A stretch of 64,000 bases of DNA from Rhodococcus phenolicus (lineage in GTDB: Bacteria > Actinomycetota > Actinomycetes > Mycobacteriales > Mycobacteriaceae): contig NZ_LRRH01000056.1 in assembly GCF_001646785.1 (NCBI RefSeq), positions 1 to 64,000 on the forward strand, written 5' to 3'. The notes under the pieces are model-generated. The model did no database searches. It was not told the DNA's origin and saw nothing but the letters and a program-made list of their open reading frames with translations. Shown piece by piece: positions 16,191 through 26,146 of this stretch. A program made the translations under genes and the position numbers. Numbering within the stretch: the stretch's first letter is position 1; every line of letters begins with the position of its first letter.

Positions 16191-17416
16191 GCGTGTCCTT
16201 CTTTCCTGGGTGTGGCCGGTTCTTCCCGGTGCTGGATCGGGAGGTCCTCGCACGGGTCGCGGTGGTGGTCGCCGAACGGGTCGTCCCATGTCGTCCAGCT
16301 GTCCGGATCGGCGAACTCGGCGTCGGTGAGCAGCGCCGCGCGCAGCGTGCGCAGGATCTCGTCGGGGTCGGCGTCGTGGACGAGGACCACGAGTGAGCTG
16401 TCGCGGTCGCCGTAGGTCTCGTCCCAGCGCAGCGCGGCCATCGCGCGTCGCGATGCCGGAACTCGTTCCTGCTGGTCCGGGGTCATCGAAGCGAGCCACG
16501 GTCCGGCGTGCGCGACCCGCAGGCCCCCGCCCGCGGACTCGAGCAACAGGGCGTTGCCCGGCTGGGTGGCGACCCACGCGCGACCGCGCGACCGCACCAC
16601 TCCGTCGAGGAGCACGTCGATCGCGTCGTGCAGCCGCTGCGGATGGAACGGCCGGGCGGCGGCGAATTCGACCAGTCGCACGCCGCAGTCCTCACCGAGG
16701 GGCGGCTGACCGCGCAGCAGCGGGGCATGGGCGTCGTCGACGCTGCCGCGGCGCGCTGTCGGCGGGACCTGCCCGAGCAGGGCTTCGACGTCGGGCCGGT
16801 CCGTCCAGGTGATGGGTGCGCCGGGTGCGAGGCGGGTGAGCACGGCGTGCAGGCGGGCCTGCTGCCAGCCGTCGGCGCCGGGGGCGACGACCAGGGCGTC
16901 GGCGAACTCGACCTGCCCGACGACGACCTGTGCGACGGTGCGGTCGTCGTCGGTGCCGGGCCGGAGGTCGACGTCGCCGGTGGCGTCGTCGAGCCAGGTC
17001 TGCGCGTCGAGGCAGGTCACGACGGCCTCGATGCGTACGTCGCGGGCGGCGGGTCCGTCGATCTGCCCGACCACCCCGGCGACCACGATGTGCTCGACGG
17101 CCCAGCACAGGGCTTCGGGTTCGAGCTGCGGGTCGAGGTGCAGGACGATCCGGTCGACGGTGCTGCGGGTGTGGAGGCGGCGCAGCAGCGGCAGGAGGTC
17201 TTCGCGCAGGGTGCAGGAGATGCAGCCGTGTGCGAGTTCGAGGACGTCGAGTTGTTCGCCGTCGACGGTCGTGACGGTGCGCCGCACGACGCCTTCGCCG
17301 ATGTGGCCGAGATCGTGGTGCACGACGACGGTGCCGGGCCGCAGCAGCGCGTGTGCGGCGCGGGCGGTCGGACCGTGCAGGCCGGACACGACGATCAGCG
17401 GTGTCCTGGTGTCCAC
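16187..17416 (-). CDS. mrf: CobW/COG0523-family protein Mrf (ribosome hibernation factor recruiter)
   Basis: A protein of about 409 residues with a CobW-type N-domain and C-terminal CobW_C domain ([14 protein letters not shown] near 270). The metal motif is [10 protein letters not shown], CxxC. The nucleotide P-loop expected at the N-terminus (GxxGxGKT) is replaced by [12 protein letters not shown], without Gly-Lys-Thr. Mycobacterial Mrf is built this way as I recall and recruits the hibernation factor Mpy to zinc-free ribosomes. GTG 17416 is preferred over 17425 because AAAGGTGG lies about 6 bp upstream. Genes for zinc-free bL31 and bL32 follow; a Zur-like palindrome lies 14 bp upstream. Confidence 0.85.
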   Translation of the reverse strand: MDTRTPLIVVSGLHGPTARAAHALLRPGTVVVHHDLGHIGEGVVRRTVTTVDGEQLDVLELAHGCISCTLREDLLPLLRRLHTRSTVDRIVLHLDPQLEPEALCWAVEHIVVAGVVGQIDGPAARDVRIEAVVTCLDAQTWLDDATGDVDLRPGTDDDRTVAQVVVGQVEFADALVVAPGADGWQQARLHAVLTRLAPGAPITWTDRPDVEALLGQVPPTARRGSVDDAHAPLLRGQPPLGEDCGVRLVEFAAARPFHPQRLHDAIDVLLDGVVRSRGRAWVATQPGNALLLESAGGGLRVAHAGPWLASMTPDQQERVPASRRAMAALRWDETYGDRDSSLVVLVHDADPDEILRTLRAALLTDAEFADPDSWTTWDDPFGDHHRDPCEDLPIQHREEPATPRKEGHA

Positions 17417-17429
17417 CGGAACCACCTTT

Positions 17430-17446
17430 CGATAACGATTGTCATT
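17430..17446 (-). promoter_or_regulatory. Zur box-like operator, mrf side
   Basis: The sequence around GATAACGATTGTCAT is a near-palindrome matching the mycobacterial Zur pattern TGANAATNATTNTCA in most positions. It is 14 bp upstream of the mrf start, so zinc-loaded Zur would block transcription. Confidence 0.75.
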
Positions 17447-17484
17447 AGCTGATCGGCAGCGTACAGTCGGCCGGGCAATTTGTC

Positions 17485-17500
17485 GAAAATGATTGTCGTT
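17485..17500 (+). promoter_or_regulatory. Zur box-like operator, rpmB side
   Basis: GAAAATGATTGTCGTT resembles the same Zur palindrome and lies 32 bp upstream of the bL28 GTG. Its centre is about 54 bp from the other site, so each divergent transcript has its own operator. Confidence 0.75.
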
Positions 17501-17532
17501 ACGCTCAGCGTGTCGGCGAGGAAGGACACATC

Positions 17533-17769
17533 GTGTCGGCGCACTGCCAGGTCACCGGGCGCTCTCCCGGCTTCGGGAAGACCGTCTCCCATTCCCACGT
17601 CCGAACGAACCGCCGCTGGAACCCGAACATCCAGCGCAAGACGTACTTCGTGCCCTCGGAAGGCCGGCGCGTCACCCTCACCGTCTCCGCGAAGGGCATC
17701 AAGACCATCGACCGCGACGGCATCGACGCCGTGGTCGCCCGGCTGCGCGCCCGCGGGGAACGCCTCTGA
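17533..17769 (+). CDS. rpmB: Ribosomal protein bL28, zinc-free paralogue
   Basis: A 78-residue bL28: [20 protein letters not shown] opens the protein and [14 protein letters not shown] is the family core. Zinc-binding bL28 has paired CxxC motifs; only a single Cys (residue 5) remains here. GTG 17533 gives the canonical N-terminus. First gene of rpmB-rpmG-rpsN-rpsR, controlled by the Zur-like site upstream. Confidence 0.95.
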   Translation: MSAHCQVTGRSPGFGKTVSHSHVRTNRRWNPNIQRKTYFVPSEGRRVTLTVSAKGIKTIDRDGIDAVVARLRARGERL

Positions 17770-17933
17770 TGGCCCGCAGCGAGATCCGCCCCATCGTCAA
17801 ACTCCGCTCGACCGGCGGCACCGGCTACACCTACGTCACCCGCAAGAACCGGCGCAACGACCCCGACCGCCTCGTCCTGCGCAAATACGATCCGGTGCTG
17901 CGCCGGCACGTCGACTTCCGCGAGGAGAAATAA
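17769..17933 (+). CDS. rpmG: Ribosomal protein bL33, zinc-free paralogue
   Basis: A 54-residue bL33 ([20 protein letters not shown], then [19 protein letters not shown]). The CxxC pairs of the zinc form are absent. Its ATG overlaps the bL28 stop by one base (TGATG), so translation is coupled. Confidence 0.95.
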   Translation: MARSEIRPIVKLRSTGGTGYTYVTRKNRRNDPDRLVLRKYDPVLRRHVDFREEK

Positions 17934-17937
17934 CGCC

Positions 17938-18243
17938 GTGGCCAAGAAATCGACGATCGCCCGGAACGAGCAGCGCAAGCTCGTCGTCGCCCGCTACGCG
18001 CAGCGCCGCGCCGAGCTGAAGGACGTGGTCCGGCGGCCGTCGAGCACACACGACGAACGCCGCGCCGCGCAGGCCGCACTGCAGAAACTGCCCCGCGACG
18101 CGAGTCCGGTAAGATTGCGCAATCGAGACGCTGCGGACGGCCGCCCGCGCGGCCACCTGCGAAAGTTCGGGCTCTCACGCGTGCGTGTGCGCGAGCTCGC
18201 CCACCGCGGGGAATTACCCGGCGTCCACAAGTCGAGCTGGTGA
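17938..18243 (+). CDS. rpsN: Ribosomal protein uS14, long zinc-free form
   Basis: A 101-residue uS14 of the long type: [17 protein letters not shown] at the start, [15 protein letters not shown] in the middle and [20 protein letters not shown] at the C-terminus. The short zinc form has CxxC-x-CxxC; none is present. GTG 17938 follows the bL33 stop by 4 bp. Confidence 0.95.
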   Translation: MAKKSTIARNEQRKLVVARYAQRRAELKDVVRRPSSTHDERRAAQAALQKLPRDASPVRLRNRDAADGRPRGHLRKFGLSRVRVRELAHRGELPGVHKSSW

Positions 18244-18253
18244 GGAGCACCGA

Positions 18254-18511
18254 ATGGCAGTCAGGCGAGGACCGTCCAAGAAGGCACGCGCGCAGGAGAG
18301 CCGCCGCCCCAAGAAGAACCCGCTCTTCGCGGCGAAGATCGAGTACGTCGACTACAAGGACGTGAACCTGCTCCGCACGTTCATCTCCGACCGCGGCAAG
18401 ATCCGCAGCCGTCGCGTCACGGGCCTGACCCCGCAGCAGCAGCGTCAGGTCGCCGTCGCGGTCAAGAACGCTCGCGAGATGGCCCTGCTCCCCTACGTCA
18501 GCAGCAAGTAG
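18254..18511 (+). CDS. rpsR: Ribosomal protein bS18, zinc-free paralogue
   Basis: An 85-residue bS18 with the core [22 protein letters not shown] and [22 protein letters not shown]. No Cys is present, whereas the zinc-type paralogue of actinobacteria has them. GAGGAGCACC precedes the ATG by about 5 bp. Last gene of the Zur-controlled plus-strand operon, followed by a strong terminator. Confidence 0.95.
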   Translation: MAVRRGPSKKARAQESRRPKKNPLFAAKIEYVDYKDVNLLRTFISDRGKIRSRRVTGLTPQQQRQVAVAVKNAREMALLPYVSSK

Positions 18512-18758
18512 GACAGCACTCCGACGCCGCCCCGTCCGCATCCGGACGGGGCGGCGTCGCCGTTCCCGCTGCCCGCAACGATCTGCGGACCCGTTCCGCG
18601 ATCGATCTCGGCCGAGTCCGGAGCTGCTCGGAACTCACGCGGATCACCGACCACCCCGGCACCACGAACGCGCCGTACCGTTCGATGTCCTCGGTCCGCT
18701 GCCGCTCGTCGGTGCCCAAGTTGCTGCAGAAACGGGCTTCCGACGACCATCCGTGCAC
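18498..18758 (-). pseudogene. Remnant of a DUF559/AbiEi-C-like (VSR-fold) gene
   Basis: An open frame of about 86 codons whose central part, QRTEDIERYGAFVVPGW and SVIRVSSEQLRTRPRSIAERV, reads like the C-terminal end of the DUF559-type or AbiEi C-terminal family common in Rhodococcus and Mycobacterium (pattern QRxRDIxRYxxLxxxGWxVIRV). The upstream nuclease-like part and any plausible start are missing before rtcB begins at 18856. The last residues run through the ribosomal-operon terminator. I read it as a decayed 3' fragment; recognition is by pattern, not by search. Confidence 0.5.
18522..18559. terminator. Terminator of the zinc-starvation ribosomal operon
   Basis: A perfect 17-bp stem (CGACGCCGCCCCGTCCG with its complement) and a CATC loop, starting 11 bp after the bS18 stop. 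GC-rich, no U-tract, as often in this group. Confidence 0.85.
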
Positions 18759-18855
18759 ACTCGCACCCGGGGTCGGGCACGAAAATCGGACGACAATGCG
18801 GGTGTGCCCCGTCTAGGGTCCGTCGCGGAACACCGGCCCCGAGGAGGAAGCAGTC

Positions 18856-20046
<1,191 letters not shown>

Positions 20047-20130
20047 CACCCGGAGCATTTCAGGGGTGATTCCGGGCGCATACCGGGTGTGACCTGGGTC
20101 ATCGGCCGCGGATCATTAGACTCGACGGCC

Positions 20131-21057
20131 GTGTCTGGTGTGGTTGCGGGGTTCGGGGTGATCTTCGTGATCATCGCGATCGGTTTCCTGCTCGGCCGCA
20201 CCGGAACACTCGGTCCCGAGGGGCAGGTGGTGCTCAGCCGACTGGTGTTCTTCGTCGCGACCCCGGCGCTGCTGTTCGACGCACTCGCCACCTCGGACCT
20301 GTCGGTCATCTTCTCCCCCACCCTGTACGTCGCCGCCGCGACCGCGTTCGCGGTCGCCGCGCTGTACCTGGTGATCGCGAAGCTGTGGCTGCGACGGCCG
20401 CTGCCGGAACTCACCATCGGGGCGCTCGCCGCGTCGTACGTCAACTCCGCGAACCTCGGTATCCCCATCGCCGTGTTCGTGCTGGGTGACGCCTCGTTCG
20501 TCGCGCCGCTGCTGCTGTTCCAGATCGTGCTGTTCTCCCCGATCGCTCTGACGATCCTGGACCTGTCGACGATGCGGGCCGGCGCGTCCCGGAGGGAAAC
20601 CGTCGCCGCGCCGTTCAAGAACCCGATCGTGCTGGCCGGCGCCGCCGGTCTGCTCGTCGCGGTGTCCGGGGTGACCCTGCCCGAGGCCGTGCTGCAGCCG
20701 TTCCACCTGCTCGGTGGCGCGTCCGTCCCGGGGGCGCTGCTCGCGTTCGGCTTGTCGCTGCAGGGGGTGAAGGTGCTCGAGAAGGGGCAGAGCCCGCGCC
20801 GCGACGTCGCGCTCGCATCGGTCCTCAAGATCGTGGTGCAACCGGTGCTCGCCTATCTCATGGCGCGCTGGCTGCTCGGCCTGGACGGTCACGAACTGTT
20901 CGCGATCGTCGTGGTCGCGGCACTGCCGACCGCGCAGAACGTGTTCGTCTACGCCAGCCGCTACGGGCGCGGGATGGTGCTGGCCCGCGACGCGGCGCTC
21001 GTGACGACCCTCGCATCGATCCCCGGCATCGGCCTCGTCGCCGCACTGCTCGCGTGA
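20131..21057 (+). CDS. AEC-family transporter (auxin efflux carrier-like)
   Basis: A 308-residue polytopic protein with about ten helices in two five-helix halves. Visible features are the N-terminal VIFVIIAIGFLLGRTG helix, the SYVNSANLGIPIAVFVLGD loop typical of the family crossover, and the C-terminal AALPTAQNVFVYASRYG motif. AEC members export malate, malonate or other organic anions; substrate unknown. GTG 20131 (VSGVVAGFG) is used because upstream in-frame starts would add a hydrophilic stub. It follows rtcB by 84 bp. Confidence 0.85.
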   Translation: MSGVVAGFGVIFVIIAIGFLLGRTGTLGPEGQVVLSRLVFFVATPALLFDALATSDLSVIFSPTLYVAAATAFAVAALYLVIAKLWLRRPLPELTIGALAASYVNSANLGIPIAVFVLGDASFVAPLLLFQIVLFSPIALTILDLSTMRAGASRRETVAAPFKNPIVLAGAAGLLVAVSGVTLPEAVLQPFHLLGGASVPGALLAFGLSLQGVKVLEKGQSPRRDVALASVLKIVVQPVLAYLMARWLLGLDGHELFAIVVVAALPTAQNVFVYASRYGRGMVLARDAALVTTLASIPGIGLVAALLA

Positions 21058-21070
21058 TCGCAGGCATAAC

Positions 21071-21490
21071 GTGACAGCCATGCGCCTGCCGACGATCGTC
21101 ACCCGTGCCCTCACCGTCGCCGTGTTCGGATGTGCAGCGGTCGCGTGCGGAAACGGCGCCGCCGACGTACCGCCGCTGCCGCAGGCACCCGCGCCCGCCG
21201 GGGCGACCGTGTTCACCGCCCGTCCCGACCTCCTCGACCCGCACCCCGTCGAGATCACGTCCTGGTCGCCGGCCGGCGACCACATCGCCGTGCACTTCGA
21301 GTCCGGCACCCCCGAGTGCTACGGCGTCGACGCGACCGTCACCGAAACCGGCAGCTCGGTCACCGTCGCGCTGCGGGGTGGAACGCTCCCGGAGGCCGCG
21401 GACCGCATGTGCATCCAGATCGCCGTCACCGGCATCCTCGACGTGCCGCTGCAGTCACCCCTCGCCGGACGTACCGTGACGGCCGGCTGA
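21071..21490 (+). CDS. Putative lipoprotein, function unknown
   Basis: A 139-residue exported protein. The N-terminus (MTAMRLPTIVTRALTVAVFG) is a signal sequence ending in a lipobox-like AVAC at about residue 26, then a Pro/Ala-rich linker (PPLPQAPAPAG) and a compact beta-rich domain with two more Cys (PECYGV and RMCIQI) that may form a disulphide. No family recognised. Starts 14 bp after the AEC gene and ends 4 bp before the MFS gene, so the three probably form one transcript. ATG 21080 is an alternative start. Confidence 0.72.
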   Translation: MTAMRLPTIVTRALTVAVFGCAAVACGNGAADVPPLPQAPAPAGATVFTARPDLLDPHPVEITSWSPAGDHIAVHFESGTPECYGVDATVTETGSSVTVALRGGTLPEAADRMCIQIAVTGILDVPLQSPLAGRTVTAG

Positions 21491-21493
21491 TCC

Positions 21494-22681
21494 GTGGCCG
21501 CTGCACCCCGCCACTGGCTGCTCTACCTGTGCACCGCGACCGCGCTACTGCACGCCGCGTTCCAATCGGTCCGGGTCCTGGTGTCCTATCGGGTCCTCGC
21601 ACTCGGCGGTGACGCCACCACCATCGGTGCGATCACCGCGCTGTACGCGATCGTGCCGCTCGTCGCCGCCGTCCAGCTGGGACGCGCGGTGGATCGACAT
21701 CACGCAGCGGGCATCCTGCGGGCGGGGGTCGTGGTGACGACGGCCGGCGCCGCGGTCATCGCGCTGAGCCCGACCCTGCCGCTGCTCGGCGTCGGCAACG
21801 TCGTGCTCGGGCTGGGCCAGCTGCTGGTCACGGTGTCGGGACAGGCGTTCGTGTCGATCCTGTCGCCCCCGGACCGCCTGGACCGCGGCTTCGCCGGGAT
21901 CACCCTCGGCGTGTCGATCGGCCAGGCTGCGGGGGTGCCCGTCGCCGGGATCATCGCCGCAGCCGGCGGGGGCGATCCGACGACCGTGAACACCACCCCG
22001 GCACTGCTGGTGATGACCGCGATCTCCGCTCTGGCACTGCCGTTCGTCGTCGGGCTGCGCGAGCCGGCCGAGCCCGGGCGCCGCGGCGACGGTGACGCAC
22101 CGCAATCGGTGCTGTCGATGCTGCGCACCCCCGGCATGAAACCCGCGATGCTGTCGAGCCTCGTGGTCCTGGCATCCGTGGATCTGGTGGTGGTCTACCT
22201 GCCGCTGCTCGGGGCCGAGTTCGGATTCGGGGTGCTGCTGGTGTCCGCGTTGCTCACCGCCCGGACCGTCGCGTCGATCGCATCGCGGGCGCTGCTGCCG
22301 TGGGCGCTCCGCCGCATACCGCGACGGTGGCTGCTGATCTCCGCGACCGCCGCGACGATCGTCCCGGTCGCGCTGATCCCGTTCGTGCCGAACCCGTGGG
22401 TGATCGGCGCGCTCCTCGCGATCTGCGGAACGTTCTGGGGTGTCGGGCAACCCCTGACGATGACGTGGGTCGTGCAACTGGTGTCGCCGTCGGACCGCGC
22501 CTCCGCCCTCGCGGTGCGCCTGACCGGCAACCGGCTCGGGCAGGTCGCGGTGCCGCTGGCGGCCGGCGCGGTCGCGGGGGTCGCGGGCACGGCGTCGGTG
22601 TTCCTGGTGACCGCCGCCCTGCTGTCCGCGGCCGCGACCAGCACCTGGCGCGCGACCCGTGCCCGTGCGCGGTTTTGGTAG
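21494..22681 (+). CDS. MFS transporter
   Basis: A 395-residue major facilitator protein with about twelve helices. The loop between TM2 and TM3 (QLGRAVDRHHAAG) is a variant of MFS motif A, and a central cytoplasmic loop at about 190-210 (REPAEPGRRGDGDAPQ) divides the halves. Probably a drug or metabolite exporter; substrate unknown. GTG 21494. The stop codon lies inside the left arm of a long palindrome (22662-22707). Confidence 0.88.
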   Translation: MAAAPRHWLLYLCTATALLHAAFQSVRVLVSYRVLALGGDATTIGAITALYAIVPLVAAVQLGRAVDRHHAAGILRAGVVVTTAGAAVIALSPTLPLLGVGNVVLGLGQLLVTVSGQAFVSILSPPDRLDRGFAGITLGVSIGQAAGVPVAGIIAAAGGGDPTTVNTTPALLVMTAISALALPFVVGLREPAEPGRRGDGDAPQSVLSMLRTPGMKPAMLSSLVVLASVDLVVVYLPLLGAEFGFGVLLVSALLTARTVASIASRALLPWALRRIPRRWLLISATAATIVPVALIPFVPNPWVIGALLAICGTFWGVGQPLTMTWVVQLVSPSDRASALAVRLTGNRLGQVAVPLAAGAVAGVAGTASVFLVTAALLSAAATSTWRATRARARFW

Positions 22682-22707
22682 CTCCGGCTACCGAAACCGC
22701 GCACGGG
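22662..22707. repeat. Palindromic repeat, copy 1 (between converging genes)
   Basis: Arms 22662-22682 and 22687-22707 pair over 21 bp with one G-T wobble around the loop TCCG. The core, GGTTTNGGTAGC with its complement, recurs at 33895-33934. It covers the MFS stop codon and lies just before the stop of the VWA gene, so it can act as a bidirectional terminator. Confidence 0.85.
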
Positions 22708-22712
22708 GCGCG

Positions 22713-24650
22713 TCAGCGCCTGCGGGCCCGCACGTAGTCACCGACGACCGCGGCACCCAACCCGTCGAGGTCCGGTGCGACGACGCGACCGCCGACGCGG
22801 CGCGCCATCCGATCCACGATCCGGGCCAGGCCGGGATCGTCACCGAGCCGGAAGATCGTGATCTGCGCGCCCAGCCGCGCCAGATGGTCGAGTTCGCGAA
22901 CCGTCAGCCCCAGCGTGCGCGGGCTCGGCGGGTAGTCGAACATCGCATATCCCTCCGGTTCGATGTGCGCGGTCGGTTCCCCGTCCGTGACGACGAGCAC
23001 CACCGGCTGCGCGTTCGAATGCCGGCGCAGGTGCCGGCCGGCGAGCATCAGCGCGTGATGCAGATTGGTGCCCTGCTCGTACACCCCGTCCAGGCCGGCC
23101 AGTTCCGTCGCGGTGACCACGTGCGCGTGCCGCCCGAACGCGATCAACTGCAACGCATCCCCGCGGAACCGCGTCGACACCAGGTGGTTCAGCGCAAGCG
23201 CGGTGCGTTTCATCGGTACCCAGCGACCGTCCATCACCATTGAGAACGACGTGTCCACCAGCAACGCGACCGCCGCCTGCGCGCGCTGCTCGGTTTCCAC
23301 GACCTCCACGTCCGTGACCGTCATCCGCACCGGTACCCGCCCCGGGTCGCGCAACGTCGCGTTCGTGAGGGTGCGCACCACATCCCAGGATTCGGTGTCG
23401 CCGAACTCCCACGGCCGTGACGCGCCGGTCGGTTCGCCCATCGCACCGGCCCGACGCGTCTCGCGCTGTCCGCCACGCGACGACAACCGGTTCATCACGT
23501 CGCGCAGCGCGGTCTGCCCGAGCTGGCGCATCGCCTTCGGCGACAATCGCCACTGCCCGTCGGCGCCCCGATCGAAGAAGCCCTGCCGTTGCAGTTCCTT
23601 CTCCAGTTCGGCGAGGGTGCGCGCATCGGCGGCGGCCTCGTCGCCGAGTTGCCGTGCGAGCGTGTCCAGATCGATGTCGTCGAGCGAGGCACCCGCGTAC
23701 TGCTGCGATAACTGCTCGGCGAGCGAGTCGAGTTCGGCGATGTCCTGCAACGCCCCGGTGGCCTCGCCCAGACCCATCCCCTGATCCCCGCGGAACCGTT
23801 CCGACCCGGACCAGTCCTCGCCCGGACGCGCGGCCTGCAGGTGCTCGTCGAGCCGGCTCAGTTGTTCCATCAACGACGGCGACCCGAATGCCTGCTGCGC
23901 CAGGGCGTCCAGCTCGTCACGTTGCTCCTGCGTCATCGAATTGCGCAGACGCTGCGCCGCCGCCGCACGCTGCGCGAGCGAATCGAGCAGTTCGTCGACG
24001 TTGCGCGGGTTCTCCGGAAAGAAGTCGCCGTGCTCGGCCATGAACTGCTCGAAGTCCTCGGGTGTGTCCTCACCACGAGAATGCTTGTCCAGCAGGTCGT
24101 TCAGATCCCTCAACATTTCGCCGACGCGGCGCCGATCCTCGTCGGTGGCGCCTTCGAGCGCCTGTTTCATCCCGGCGAAACGCTGATCGAGGATCTCCCG
24201 GCCGAGCAGGTCGCGGATCTTCTCGTAGTCCTGTCGCGCCTCGGGGCTGCGCCAGTCGTAGTCGGCCAGTTCCTGCACGGCCTGCGCGGCCGACGACGGC
24301 AGTTCCTCGATCCGCATCTCCGCGAACCGCGCATCGTCGTCGAGGGCGCGCGCGAGTTCCTTGCGTTCGGCGAGCACCGCACGATCGAGCAGCTCGCGCA
24401 CCTCCCGCAGGGTGCCGTCGAGATTGTTGCGGTTCAGCAGTTCACGTTTGCGACGGTTCGCCTGCGCTGCAAGATGATCCAGGCCACGCATGTTGCCGTG
24501 ACCGCGCCGCAGCAACTCCCGCAGCGCGCGGCGCGGCGAACTGCCCGCGAGCACGTCGTCGCCGATCGCGGCGAGCGCGTCGCGCAGGTCGACCGGCGCC
24601 GCCAGCGGATCACCGCCGTCGTACGGTCCGTACTGCGCGCCCCTGCTCAT
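22713..24650 (-). CDS. VWA-domain protein, partner of a MoxR-type ATPase (Rv0959-like)
   Basis: A 645-residue protein. Residues 1-430 are helical and charged with many Arg, Glu and Gln (coiled-coil-like). The C-terminal 200 residues form a von Willebrand A domain with the MIDAS motif DTSFSM (near 466), a conserved Thr in EQGTNLHHAL and the acidic TDGEP. Such VWA proteins pair with MoxR/MgChl-type AAA ATPases in chaperone- or metal-insertion-like complexes; exact role unknown. ATG 24650 overlaps the stop of the ATPase gene (TGATG), so the two are coupled. Confidence 0.87.
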   Translation of the reverse strand: MSRGAQYGPYDGGDPLAAPVDLRDALAAIGDDVLAGSSPRRALRELLRRGHGNMRGLDHLAAQANRRKRELLNRNNLDGTLREVRELLDRAVLAERKELARALDDDARFAEMRIEELPSSAAQAVQELADYDWRSPEARQDYEKIRDLLGREILDQRFAGMKQALEGATDEDRRRVGEMLRDLNDLLDKHSRGEDTPEDFEQFMAEHGDFFPENPRNVDELLDSLAQRAAAAQRLRNSMTQEQRDELDALAQQAFGSPSLMEQLSRLDEHLQAARPGEDWSGSERFRGDQGMGLGEATGALQDIAELDSLAEQLSQQYAGASLDDIDLDTLARQLGDEAAADARTLAELEKELQRQGFFDRGADGQWRLSPKAMRQLGQTALRDVMNRLSSRGGQRETRRAGAMGEPTGASRPWEFGDTESWDVVRTLTNATLRDPGRVPVRMTVTDVEVVETEQRAQAAVALLVDTSFSMVMDGRWVPMKRTALALNHLVSTRFRGDALQLIAFGRHAHVVTATELAGLDGVYEQGTNLHHALMLAGRHLRRHSNAQPVVLVVTDGEPTAHIEPEGYAMFDYPPSPRTLGLTVRELDHLARLGAQITIFRLGDDPGLARIVDRMARRVGGRVVAPDLDGLGAAVVGDYVRARRR

Positions 24651-26035
24651 CAGGAGTACACCGCGGTACCGTCGTCGGCGTCGTGTTTGGCGATGCGCCG
24701 GGCCAGATACAACCCCTCGAGCGCGAACTCCACTGCGGCAGCCCGGGTCCCGATGTCGTCGGCGCCGAGACGATCGGCGACGACGTCGAGCACCGGCAAC
24801 TCCGGCAGTTCGTCGAGGAGCACCTTCGCGGTGACCCGGTCCCCGGTGGTGACCGGCCGGCCGTGTTCGATCGTCGCGACGAGCGAGGCCAGGTCGATTC
24901 CGGCGAGCCGTTCCCGCGCGGTGTCCGCGGTCGCGCGGCGCAGCAGGTGTTCGAGGACTTCGAATTCGCGGCCTTCCTCCCCGGATTCGAATTCGACCTT
25001 GCCGCGCAGCACCTCCACCACAGTGGCCAGATCCACCGGCCGGGCGACCGGGTCGTCCTCACCGAGCACGGCCCCGCGATGCACGGCCGCCGCGGCGACC
25101 GTCTCCGCACCCGCGACCGCGAACCGCGCGGACACCCCGGACCGTTGATCGATCGACGTCGACTCGCGCAGCAACCGCGTGAACCGGGCCAGGACCTCGA
25201 GCAGGAAGTCCGGGACCCGCGCCTGCAGGACCGCTTCCTGCTCGATCACCGCGACCTCGTCGTCGAGTTCCACCGGGTAGTGGGTGCGGATCTCCGCGCC
25301 GAACCGGTCCTTGAGCGGGGTGATGATGCGACCGCGGTTGGTGTAGTCCTCGGGGTTGGCGCTCGCGACGAGCAGCACGTCCAGCGGCAGACGCAGCGTG
25401 TAGCCGCGAACCTGGATGTCGCGTTCCTCCATCACGTTCAGCAGCGACACCTGGATACGTTCGGCCAGGTCGGGCAGCTCGTTGATGGCGACGATGCCGC
25501 GATGGGCACGGGGCACCAGCCCGAAATGGATGGTTTCGGGGTCGCCGAGACTGCGACCCTCCGCGACCTTGACCGGGTCCACATCTCCGACGAGGTCGGC
25601 GACGGACGTGTCCGGGGTGGCGAGTTTCTCTGCGTACCGCTCGCTGCGGTGCCGCCACGCCACGGGCAGTTCGTCGCCGAGTTCGGCGGCGCGCCGGATC
25701 GACGCGGGGGTGATCGGTTCGTACGGGTGCTCGCCGAGTTCGGATCCGGCGATCACCGGGGTCCATTCGTCGAGGAGCAGCGGCAGCGTCCGCAGCAGGC
25801 GGGTCTTGCCCTGGCCGCGTTCGCCGAGCAGCACCACGTCGTGGCCGGCGAGCAGGGCACGTTCGAGTTGGGGGACGACGGTGTCGTCGAATCCGACGAT
25901 GCCGGGCCACGGGTCGGTGCCGTCGCGCAGCGCGGCGAGCAGGTTCTGCCGGATCTCGTCCTTCACCGATCGCTGCACGTGCCCGGACGCGCGCAGCTCT
26001 CCGAGGGTGGACGGCCTGGTTGTGGGTGACGTCAC
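24650..26035 (-). CDS. MoxR/MgChl-type AAA+ ATPase (Rv0958-like)
   Basis: A 461-residue AAA+ protein. The Walker A motif is GERGQGKTRLL and Walker B is GIVAINELPDL; a sensor-1 segment (VLLVASANPEDYTNRGR) follows. It resembles magnesium-chelatase ChlI/BchI and MoxR ATPases that remodel a VWA partner, encoded here directly downstream. The C-terminal lid helices extend to about 460. GTG 26035 (VTSPTTRPSTLGELRASGH) is preferred; an ATG at 26071 would add 12 residues. Confidence 0.88.
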   Translation of the reverse strand: MTSPTTRPSTLGELRASGHVQRSVKDEIRQNLLAALRDGTDPWPGIVGFDDTVVPQLERALLAGHDVVLLGERGQGKTRLLRTLPLLLDEWTPVIAGSELGEHPYEPITPASIRRAAELGDELPVAWRHRSERYAEKLATPDTSVADLVGDVDPVKVAEGRSLGDPETIHFGLVPRAHRGIVAINELPDLAERIQVSLLNVMEERDIQVRGYTLRLPLDVLLVASANPEDYTNRGRIITPLKDRFGAEIRTHYPVELDDEVAVIEQEAVLQARVPDFLLEVLARFTRLLRESTSIDQRSGVSARFAVAGAETVAAAAVHRGAVLGEDDPVARPVDLATVVEVLRGKVEFESGEEGREFEVLEHLLRRATADTARERLAGIDLASLVATIEHGRPVTTGDRVTAKVLLDELPELPVLDVVADRLGADDIGTRAAAVEFALEGLYLARRIAKHDADDGTAVYS

Positions 26036-26146
26036 CTCACCCAAGGTACGAGGATCCGCCGGATTCGGCATCCGGTCGGTGCGGGGGATTTCGCGCGGTG
26101 TCGCGTGCCCGGTCGCCGATCGGACACACCGCCCTACACTCACGGC

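Noticed and set aside
24062-26029. A 655-codon plus-strand frame opposite the AAA ATPase/VWA genes
   Set aside because: Shadow of two genes with intact Walker and MIDAS motifs; no ribosome site or domain.
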